Assembly: GCA_905193995.1 (NCBI GenBank)
Contig: CAJJQT010000006.1
Location: 1 to 21,185, forward strand
Reading direction: 5' to 3'
From: an uncultured Porphyromonadaceae bacterium
Lineage (GTDB): Bacteria; Bacteroidota; Bacteroidia; Bacteroidales; Muribaculaceae
DNA length: 21,185 nucleotides
Both the position numbers and the translations under genes were made by a program. Shown in pieces: positions 1 to 6,583 of the stretch. The notes under the pieces were generated by a model, which saw nothing but the letters and a program-made list of their open reading frames with translations, had not been told where the DNA came from and did no database searches. How positions within the stretch are numbered: the stretch's first letter is position 1; the number at the start of each line of letters is the position of its first letter.

Positions 1-1
1 G

Positions 2-949
2 GCCGTGGAGGCGAAGCAGGCCGTCGCTGTGTCGGGACTGAGTCAGGCCCCGCGCTCGCAGATAATCTCGGCCGTCGCCACCACCTACTACACCCTCGGC
101 GCCGTACGCCGCCAGCTCGAGCTCTCGCGCCACACGTCGGAACTCTGGGCCGAGACAGTGCAGAAGATGCGCGAGCTAAAAGAGGCCGGACGCACGACCG
201 AAGTCGGCGTCATGCAGGCCGAGGCCAACTACTACAACATCATGGGCCAGCTCACCGACCTCGAGGCATCGGTCGTGAAGCTCAACAACACCATGTCGCT
301 GCTGCTCAACGTCATGCCGCGCCAGTGGGAAGTCGACGCCTACCGCAGCCTCTCGGCACCGGCATTCGCCACCGACGGCGTGCAGATATCGATGCTCGCC
401 TCGCGCCCCGATGTGGCCGCAGCCGAGATGTCGCTCGCCCAGGCCTTCTACGCCACCAACTCGGCCCGCGCCGCCTTCTATCCCGGCCTGACCATCACCG
501 CCAACGGCGGCTTCACCAACCTGCTCGGCTCGATGATCAGCAACCCCGGCGACTGGTTCGTGCAGCTGGCCGGCTCGCTTGTGGCCCCGATCTTCTCGCG
601 CGGCCGCAACATCGCCACCCTCAAGGCCGCCAAGGCCCGCCAGCAGTCGGCGATGAACTCGTTCGAGTACACCCTGCTCAGCGCCGCGTCCGAAGTCAGC
701 AACGCTCTGACGGTCTACGACAAGAGCATAGCCAAGGCGGCGTTCCTCGACCTGCAGGTCAAGGACCTCGAACTGGCCGTGTCGATGACCGAGGACCTCT
801 ACACCTACTCCACCGGCAACATCGACTACCTGCAGGTGATCACCGCCCAGCAGAGCCTGCTCGGAGCGCAGATCTCGCTCATCGACTGCAACCGCGCCCG
901 CGACCTGGCCGTCATCAACCTCTATCAGGCCCTCGGCGGCGGCCGGTAA
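2..949 (+). CDS. TolC/NodT-family outer membrane efflux protein, C-terminal part (5' end outside window)
   Basis: The frame is open to the left edge, so the N-terminus (signal peptide and the first structural repeat) is missing; about 315 residues remain up to the TAA. TolC-family proteins form trimeric outer-membrane channels with a long periplasmic helical barrel and export drugs or other substrates with an RND or ABC pump and an adaptor. The visible part has the typical long, Ala/Leu/Gln-rich amphipathic helices, a PGLTI strand followed by a GGF...N turn (beta-barrel segment), a second barrel strand ending in PIFSRGRN, and then the last helical pair with the TYSTGNIDYLQVITAQQSLL signature of the NodT/OprM type. 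Within the pump operon such a gene is usually last among its transporter genes. Here it is followed 35 bp later by an LpxA-like gene on the same strand with no terminator between, so co-transcription is likely. The substrate cannot be told. Family assignment is firm. Confidence 0.92.
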   Translation, partial: AVEAKQAVAVSGLSQAPRSQIISAVATTYYTLGAVRRQLELSRHTSELWAETVQKMRELKEAGRTTEVGVMQAEANYYNIMGQLTDLEASVVKLNNTMSLLLNVMPRQWEVDAYRSLSAPAFATDGVQISMLASRPDVAAAEMSLAQAFYATNSARAAFYPGLTITANGGFTNLLGSMISNPGDWFVQLAGSLVAPIFSRGRNIATLKAAKARQQSAMNSFEYTLLSAASEVSNALTVYDKSIAKAAFLDLQVKDLELAVSMTEDLYTYSTGNIDYLQVITAQQSLLGAQISLIDCNRARDLAVINLYQALGGGR

Positions 950-984
950 TCCAAAGAATCCGTAACTGTTAAATCATCCGAACC

Positions 985-1773
985 ATGATAAGTCCACTTG
1001 CATACGTCGATCCGGGCGCCCGCCTGGGACAGGACGTCATCGTACACCCCTTCGCCTTCATCGACAAAGACGTCGAGATCGGCGACCGCTGCGAGATCAT
1101 GCCTTACGCCTCGATCATGAAAGGCACCCGCATGGGCAGCGACAACAAGGTATATCAGGGCGCCATCGTCGGCGCTGACCCGCAGGACTTCCGCTGGAAA
1201 GGCCAGCAGACCTACTGCTACATCGGCAGCCACACCGTCATCCGCGAACATGTCATCATCAACCGCGGCATCCGGCCCGACGGCGGCACACGCATCGGCG
1301 ACAACATCTTCGTCATGGCCGACAGCCATATCGGCCACGACTCGCAGATCAGCTCCAACTGCGTGCTCGGCAACGGCGTCACCATCGCCGGCGACGTGCG
1401 CGTCGACCACGGCACCATACTGTCGTCGAACGTCATCCTCAACGAGGGCGTCAGCGTAGGCTGCCTGGCCCTGGTCAAGGGCGGCTGCCGCATCAGCTCC
1501 AACGTGCCTCCGTTCGTGATCATCGCACACAATCCCGCCACGTACTACGGCGTCAACTCGGTGATCCTCGGCAAGCACGCCGGCTACAGCGAGGCCGCCA
1601 TCGATGACATAGCCAAGGCCTACCGCCACATCTACCAGTCGGGCACGTCGCTGTTCAACGCCCTGGTGCGCATTGAGGCCGATATCGAGCCCTCCGAGGT
1701 ACGCGACGAGATCCTCCGCTTCATCCGCGGCAACAACAGCCGCATCGTCGCGGCCCACACCGCCACCGACTGA
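985..1773 (+). CDS. LpxA-type acyl-ACP--UDP-N-acetylglucosamine O-acyltransferase (possibly a divergent paralogue)
   Basis: The 262-residue protein has the same length as E. coli LpxA, which acylates UDP-GlcNAc at the 3-OH as the first step of lipid A synthesis in the cytoplasm. Seen here: hexapeptide-repeat left-handed beta-helix from about residue 5 to 185 (VEIG, RIGDN, QISSN turns), a PQDFRWKG segment matching the LpxA NQDLKY region, an IREHVIINRG segment, and H115-x-x-H118 aligning with E. coli H122 and the catalytic base H125. The C-terminal helical domain (AYRHIYQSG) is LpxA-like. Odd: the HQF of E. coli (H160-Q161-F162) is replaced by N153-E154-G155, and H144 by D137. In many Bacteroidota the lipid A lpxA lies beside lpxD and an lpxC-fabZ fusion; here it follows a TolC gene. 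It may therefore be a second, specialised acyltransferase rather than the housekeeping LpxA. Start ATG fits the conserved ISPLAYV beginning; no Shine-Dalgarno is seen. Confidence 0.82.
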   Translation: MISPLAYVDPGARLGQDVIVHPFAFIDKDVEIGDRCEIMPYASIMKGTRMGSDNKVYQGAIVGADPQDFRWKGQQTYCYIGSHTVIREHVIINRGIRPDGGTRIGDNIFVMADSHIGHDSQISSNCVLGNGVTIAGDVRVDHGTILSSNVILNEGVSVGCLALVKGGCRISSNVPPFVIIAHNPATYYGVNSVILGKHAGYSEAAIDDIAKAYRHIYQSGTSLFNALVRIEADIEPSEVRDEILRFIRGNNSRIVAAHTATD

Positions 1774-1778
1774 CCCCC

Positions 1779-1800
1779 ACAGATATTTTACAGATATTTT
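1779..1800. repeat. Perfect tandem 11-bp repeat
   Basis: ACAGATATTTT occurs twice head to tail, starting 6 bp after the LpxA-like stop codon and ending 4 bp before the terminator stem. It is AT-rich in a very GC-rich setting. No function can be read from the sequence; it may simply be a spacer or replication-slippage product. Confidence 0.85.
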
Positions 1801-1804
1801 AACC

Positions 1805-1849
1805 GAGGCCCCGCGAAATTCCCGAAATTCGCGGGGCCTCGTTGTTTTT
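1805..1849 (+). terminator. Rho-independent terminator after the tolC/lpxA-like genes
   Basis: GAGGCCCCGCGAA (1805-1817) pairs perfectly with TTCGCGGGGCCTC (1828-1840), a 13-bp GC-rich stem with a 10-nt loop, followed by GTTGTTTTT. It lies 31 bp past the LpxA-like stop codon and ahead of the addA-like gene, separating two transcription units on the same strand. The stem is symmetrical but the T tract lies on the plus-strand side only. Confidence 0.9.
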
Positions 1850-1872
1850 ACTGCGGATTTTGCGTAACTTCG
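1841..1872 (+). promoter_or_regulatory. Putative Bacteroidota-type promoter of addA-sbcD-sbcC
   Basis: A GTTG (1841-1844) serves as -33-like element, then 20 nt, then TAACTTCG (1865-1872), which differs by one base from the Bacteroidota -7 consensus TAnnTTTG. The predicted transcription start is around 1876, practically at the ATG at 1878, so the message would be leaderless or nearly so. The -33 element lies inside the T tract of the preceding terminator. This is a consensus match only. Confidence 0.5.
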
Positions 1873-1877
1873 CGCAT

Positions 1878-4800
1878 ATGTTGACTATCTACAAAGCATC
1901 GGCCGGTTCGGGCAAGACGTTCAACCTCGCTTACCGCTATATACGACAGCTGCTGGGAACCAAGGTCCCCGGCGGCCGCTGGAAGCTGGCTCCGGGCGCC
2001 TCGCGCCGCGACCGTCCCCACTCCCACATCCTGGCCATCACCTTCACCAACAAGGCCACAGCCGAGATGAAAAAGCGCATAATCGAGGAGCTCGACTCGC
2101 TCACCTTCATACCCGCGCCGGGCGACAAGGATTCTGCCTACGCCCCGATGCTCACGGCCGACTTCGGCTGTGCGCGCGAGGACCTCGCCCGGGCTGCGGA
2201 CGCTGCCCTGCGCCTGCTGCTCAACGACTACAGCGCCTTCAACGTCTCCACGATCGATTCGTTCTTCCAGACTGTCCTGCGCAGCTTCGCCCGCGAGATC
2301 GACCGCCAGGGCGACTACCGCCTGGAGCTCGACCGCGACTTCGCCGTCACCACCGCCGTCACCATGCTTTTCGACGACGTCAACTTCCGCGAGAAGGGCG
2401 TGGCCGACAGCGTAGGCAGCTGGCTGCGAGACACGGCCATGCGGCGCCTCGACCAGGGGCAGGATTTCAATCCGTTCAACCGCAACGGCTCGGTGTTCGC
2501 CGATCTGACCCGCTATTTCAACAAGACGTTCGACGAGACCTTCACCGCCCACGCCGAATCCCTGCACGCATTCCTGGCCGACGGCAAGGGCCTCGGACGC
2601 TTCGCCGACGCCATCGACGCCCGCACCGAAGCCCTCGTCGGCGGAGTGCGCGTTGCGGCGAAGCACCTCTGCGACGCCCTGGCGTCCGCCGGCTGCTCCA
2701 CCGACGACCTCAACAATTCGATTGCCGCCCTGGTGGCCAAGTCGCTCGACGGCACCGCCTTCGACGACAAAGTGGCCAAGGCCGTTTTCGCGAAAGAGAG
2801 CGACCGCGCCAAGTACCTGGTGGCGCTTGCGACCCGCGACGAGTCGGTTTTCGGCCGCGGCGGTTTCTTCAAATCCAAGGCGCAGCCGGGCGACGCAGCC
2901 CGTCAGGCACTCTTCGACTGGTTCGACACCCTGCGGCCGGCTCTGGTGCAGGTCTGCGTCTACACCGCCGTGACAAAGTCGATCAACACTCTACGGGCGC
3001 TGGTCTACATCAACGACTACATCAACCGTTTCCGACAGGAGAACAACCTTATCCTGCTCGAGGACACCAACTCGCTGCTGAGCAGCATCATCGGGGGCGC
3101 CGACGCTCCGTTCATCTACGAGCGCGTGGGCGTGGAGCTGCGCCATTTCCTCATCGACGAGTTCCAGGACACCTCGCGCCTGCAGTGGGACAATCTGCAG
3201 CCGCTGGTGGCCAACTCTCTGGCTTCGGGCGACGACTCGCTGATCATCGGCGACGTCAAGCAGTCGATCTACCGCTGGCGCGGAGGCGACTCGTCGCTGC
3301 TCGACCACCGCGTGCAGAGCGACCCGGCTCTGCGCGACAACGAAGTACTCGGCACCACCGTCAGCGACAACACCAACCACCGCAGCTCGCACGGCGTGGT
3401 CCGCTTCAACAACACCGTCTTCGGCCGCATGGCCGCCGATGCGGGCGTCAGCGGCTACGGGGGCGCCACGCAGAACCTTGCCGACGGGACCGCCCGGCTC
3501 CCCTGGCACATTAACATCAGGCACCTCGACTCGCCCGACGAAGATACGCTGCGCCGCCGCGTGGAAGCACTCACAGGCAGCGATCCGCGGCTGATGGAGG
3601 CGTGCCTCGACGGCGGGGCATTCAGCCGGCGGCGCGCCGCCGCCGTGGTATGCGGCTGCCGCATCATGCAGCAGCATGCCGCGGGCTACAGCTGGAAGGA
3701 AATCGCCGTGCTCGTGCGACGCAACGACGAGGGCGCCATGCTCGCCGGCCTCTTCAGCGAATACTTTCCCGAAATCAAGATAATGTCGAGCGAAGCCCTC
3801 ATGCTCGAAAACGCTCCGGCGGTGAAACTCATCGTCAGCATGCTCGAGATCATCGACCGCTCCTATGCCGGCCTGCTCAACGACTTCCCCGCTGCCGACA
3901 CCGACGGCACCAAAAAAACCGCCGACGTGGCCGACATGATGATGGATCGCTTCGAATACTATCTGGCACACGGCGACGGCATCGACGACGCGCTCGACAA
4001 GGCTCTCACAGGCCGCGCCGATAGTGGCCCCGGCGATGAAACGGGCCCGTCGCTGCTGTCCGACATCGATCAGCTGCGGCGCATGGCGCCGGCCAACCTT
4101 CTCTCCATGGTCGAGGCTGTCGTATCGCTCAAGATTCCGCCGGCGCAGCGCATGGCCGAGCTCCCCTACATCAACGCTTTTCTCGACGCCGTCTGCGAGT
4201 TTTCCGACACGCACATTCCGACCGTCCATGCCTTCCTCGAATACTGGGCGACCGTCCGGCACAAGCTCTCGATCACAGCTCCGTCGGGCCTCGACGCAGT
4301 AGATATAATGACCGTCCACAAGGCCAAGGGGCTCGAGCGCGCCTGCGTCCACATTCCGTTCATGGACTGGGAACTGACCGCCCGGAGCAGTTCCGCGTGG
4401 TTCGACCTGTCGGGCCTTACAGGCATCAATCCGGCCGACCGGCCTCCGATCCTATATCTCACGCCTTCGCCGGTGTTCACCGAACCGGGCAGTCCGTTCC
4501 GCGAGGCCGTCGCCGATCAGATCAGGTGCGACAGCGCCGACAACCTCAACGTGGCCTATGTGGCCTTTACCCGCGCCATCTGCGAACTCGACATCACGCT
4601 CACCGAGCCCTGGACCGAGGGCGACGGCAGCCTCGCCGACGCCCTCTGCCGCGCGCTGCGCTCGACAGGGCTTCCTCCGGCAGCCGCAGCGGACACCGAA
4701 GCTCTCTATGCCGACACAGCCGCCTGCATAGGAGCCGACGGCGACTTCACCATGGGATGTCCGACGGCACCGGCCGGCGGCGAACCCGCCAAAAAGAAAA

Positions 4801-5429
4801 GAAGGCCGCTGGTCGACCCCGAGCCTACTGCCCCCCGCCTGCCGGTCTTCAATTTCGGCTCCGCAGCCTCGCGCATGACCCGTGTCGACGATCTCACCAC
4901 CGAACCCGCCGGGGGCCTCGACACCGACACGGGCGAAAAGCCGCCCATGCAACCCGTCACCGACAGCGACGCCGATTCCGCGGCACGCGACCGCGGCACG
5001 GCCCTGCACGCCGTACTGGCACAGATGCGCACCGGCGCCGACCTCGACACGGCCGTCGCCCGCGTGGCATACGAAATGCACAGCGCCCCCGAAGGACTCG
5101 CAGCCGAATACCGCGCCGTGCTGGCCGCCGCATTCGAGGCGGCGGGCGAATACGCGGCCCGCTGGTTCGGCGACGACACGCGCCGGGTGCTCGCCGAGCA
5201 GACTGTCTGCGACACCGCGCGCGACGAGAACTGGCGCCCCGACCGCATCGTCTGGACCGCCGACGGCCACATCGACATCATCGACTACAAATTCACCTCC
5301 GCTCCGGCAGAAAGCCATAAGCGCCAGGTGCGCGGCTACATGAACATGCTGCGCGCGATGGGCCACGACGCCCTGCGCGGCTATGTCTGGTATCCCGGGC
5401 TGAGGCTGGTGGTACCGGTCGAAAACTGA
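1878..5429 (+). CDS. addA: AddA/RecB-like UvrD-family helicase with C-terminal PD-(D/E)XK nuclease
   Basis: This 1183-residue protein is a superfamily 1A helicase-nuclease of the AddA/RecB kind, which resects double-strand DNA ends for RecA loading. Motifs in order: Walker A ASAGSGKTF (residues 7-15); Ia ITFTNKATAEM; II DEFQD (427-431); III VKQSIYRWRGG (460-470); IV NHRSSHGVV; V TVHKAKGLE (812-820); VI VAYVAFTRA (892-900). A charged linker with KKKRR follows, then a nuclease domain with H1044, D1122 and D1136-Y-K1138, the spacing expected for a RecB-type active site, so it looks catalytically intact. The ATG at 1878 is chosen because LTIYKASAGSGKT is the usual N-terminus; the frame is open upstream to a TTG at 1842 inside the terminator, which is unlikely as a start. 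It is followed by sbcD after 8 bp. The usual partner AddB is not in this window. AddA versus a solo RecB-like name is the main uncertainty. Confidence 0.87.
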   Translation: MLTIYKASAGSGKTFNLAYRYIRQLLGTKVPGGRWKLAPGASRRDRPHSHILAITFTNKATAEMKKRIIEELDSLTFIPAPGDKDSAYAPMLTADFGCAREDLARAADAALRLLLNDYSAFNVSTIDSFFQTVLRSFAREIDRQGDYRLELDRDFAVTTAVTMLFDDVNFREKGVADSVGSWLRDTAMRRLDQGQDFNPFNRNGSVFADLTRYFNKTFDETFTAHAESLHAFLADGKGLGRFADAIDARTEALVGGVRVAAKHLCDALASAGCSTDDLNNSIAALVAKSLDGTAFDDKVAKAVFAKESDRAKYLVALATRDESVFGRGGFFKSKAQPGDAARQALFDWFDTLRPALVQVCVYTAVTKSINTLRALVYINDYINRFRQENNLILLEDTNSLLSSIIGGADAPFIYERVGVELRHFLIDEFQDTSRLQWDNLQPLVANSLASGDDSLIIGDVKQSIYRWRGGDSSLLDHRVQSDPALRDNEVLGTTVSDNTNHRSSHGVVRFNNTVFGRMAADAGVSGYGGATQNLADGTARLPWHINIRHLDSPDEDTLRRRVEALTGSDPRLMEACLDGGAFSRRRAAAVVCGCRIMQQHAAGYSWKEIAVLVRRNDEGAMLAGLFSEYFPEIKIMSSEALMLENAPAVKLIVSMLEIIDRSYAGLLNDFPAADTDGTKKTADVADMMMDRFEYYLAHGDGIDDALDKALTGRADSGPGDETGPSLLSDIDQLRRMAPANLLSMVEAVVSLKIPPAQRMAELPYINAFLDAVCEFSDTHIPTVHAFLEYWATVRHKLSITAPSGLDAVDIMTVHKAKGLERACVHIPFMDWELTARSSSAWFDLSGLTGINPADRPPILYLTPSPVFTEPGSPFREAVADQIRCDSADNLNVAYVAFTRAICELDITLTEPWTEGDGSLADALCRALRSTGLPPAAAADTEALYADTAACIGADGDFTMGCPTAPAGGEPAKKKRRPLVDPEPTAPRLPVFNFGSAASRMTRVDDLTTEPAGGLDTDTGEKPPMQPVTDSDADSAARDRGTALHAVLAQMRTGADLDTAVARVAYEMHSAPEGLAAEYRAVLAAAFEAAGEYAARWFGDDTRRVLAEQTVCDTARDENWRPDRIVWTADGHIDIIDYKFTSAPAESHKRQVRGYMNMLRAMGHDALRGYVWYPGLRLVVPVEN

Positions 5430-5437
5430 ACAAAGTG

Positions 5438-6583
5438 ATGAAGATACTGCACACATCCGACTGGCACATCGGCCATACATTCTTCGACTACGACAGGCTC
5501 GACGAGCACGCGGCCGCCATCGACCGCATCGCCGCCATAGCCGAGGCAGAGCGCCCCGACGCGATGCTCGTCAGCGGCGACATATTCCACACCTATATGC
5601 CCTCGGGCAAAGCCCGGCGCCTGTTTGTGGAAAAAATCGACGCCATACGCCGGCGCGTGCCCGGCATGCGCATCATCGTCACCGCCGGCAACCACGACAA
5701 CGCCTCCTATCACGACATATTCGCCACCCCCTGGCGGCGCGACGGCGTATACCTCGTCGGCTCACTGCCGTCGGACCCCGCCGACGCCATCGTGGAGCTG
5801 CCGGGCTGCGGCTTCATAGCCGCGGTACCCTACGTCAGCGCCCGGCGCATAGGCGGCGTCTACACCGAGATCGGAGCCGAGATCGCACGCCGCAACACTA
5901 CCGGGCTGCCCGTGGTCTTCATGGGGCACATAGCCGTCAGCGGCTGCCGCGCCACCGGTCACGACTCCGACGGCGTCACCGTCGGCAACATCGACTGCCT
6001 GCCGCCGGGCGTCCTCGGCGACGGGCTCTACGACTACGCCGCCCTGGGCCATATCCACGGGCCGCAGACCTTTGCCGGCGGCCGCGCCCGCTACTGCGGC
6101 AGCCTGCTGCCCGTCAGTTTCGACGAGGTGTGGGAGCACACGGTAAGCATCGTCGAAATCGGCTGCCGGGGCAATATGCCGTCGGTGCGCGAGATCGCCG
6201 TCGAGCCCGAATACGGCGTCCTGACCATCGAAGGCGACTGGAAATCGTGTCTGAAAGAGCTGCAGGGCCTCGACCCCGGGCGCCGCGTCTACGTCAGGCT
6301 GAAAGTGACCCAGGAGGCGCCTCTGCCGCTCGACGCCGACCGCACCGCCCGCGACGCCTGCGCCGGCAAGCAGGCCCGCTTCTGCAACATACTCTACTGC
6401 CCCGCCATGAAGACTCCGGCCGACAGCCGGGCGGGTGCCATGAGCGTCGACGACTTCGACGCAGCCACTCCGCTCGACATCGCCCGCCGATACATCAGTC
6501 TGCGCGGCGCCGCTGTCACCGAACGTCAGCTCGGGCTGCTCACGGATGTCATCGAATCAGTCAGCGAGGAGGACCGCCTATGA
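5438..6583 (+). CDS. sbcD: SbcD-type DNA exonuclease subunit (Mre11 family)
   Basis: The product (381 residues) is the Mn-dependent nuclease half of SbcCD, which opens hairpins and trims protein-blocked or double-strand DNA ends. All calcineurin-like phosphoesterase motifs are present: D8-W-H10 in HTSDWHIGH, GD48 in LVSGDIFH, GN85-H86-D in TAGNHDN, H164 in MGHI, and H205-I-H207 in LGHIH. The length is normal for SbcD and the C-terminal capping region follows. A GTG lies one codon upstream (5435); the ATG at 5438 gives the conserved MKILHTSDWH start and is preferred. It lies 8 bp after the addA-like stop and its last codon overlaps the sbcC start as ATGA, so the two subunits are translationally coupled. 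Confidence 0.96.
   Translation: MKILHTSDWHIGHTFFDYDRLDEHAAAIDRIAAIAEAERPDAMLVSGDIFHTYMPSGKARRLFVEKIDAIRRRVPGMRIIVTAGNHDNASYHDIFATPWRRDGVYLVGSLPSDPADAIVELPGCGFIAAVPYVSARRIGGVYTEIGAEIARRNTTGLPVVFMGHIAVSGCRATGHDSDGVTVGNIDCLPPGVLGDGLYDYAALGHIHGPQTFAGGRARYCGSLLPVSFDEVWEHTVSIVEIGCRGNMPSVREIAVEPEYGVLTIEGDWKSCLKELQGLDPGRRVYVRLKVTQEAPLPLDADRTARDACAGKQARFCNILYCPAMKTPADSRAGAMSVDDFDAATPLDIARRYISLRGAAVTERQLGLLTDVIESVSEEDRL
6566..6572 (+). promoter_or_regulatory. Shine-Dalgarno-like site before sbcC
   Basis: GAGGAGG sits 7 nt ahead of the sbcC ATG at 6580, inside the 3' end of sbcD. It is the only clear Shine-Dalgarno match I see before a gene start in this window, where leaders otherwise lack one as is usual in Bacteroidota. 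It supports the ATG at 6580 over upstream starts, but could be chance, since it also encodes SEED residues of SbcD. Confidence 0.5.

Noticed and set aside
925..1758. 277-codon antisense frame over the LpxA-like gene
   Set aside because: Asp/Val/Ala-rich repeats arise from reading the hexapeptide-repeat codons in reverse.
1813..1835. Possible regulator operator in the GCGAAATT...AATTCGC symmetry
   Set aside because: It is part of the terminator stem and is better explained by that.
2991..4352. 453-codon open frame antisense to the addA-like gene
   Set aside because: It mirrors the helicase coding region, and its product is Val/Ala/His-rich without recognisable motifs; high GC depletes stop codons on the opposite strand.
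4452..5480. 342-codon antisense frame over the nuclease part of the addA-like gene and the sbcD start
   Set aside because: Gly/Ala/Val-rich shadow with no motif, fully covered by convincing genes on the other strand.
6130..6579. Upstream extension of the sbcC frame inside sbcD
   Set aside because: The translated segment is Arg/Pro-rich and unlike SbcC; the ATG at 6580 with its GAGGAGG site and the family N-terminus is clearly the start.
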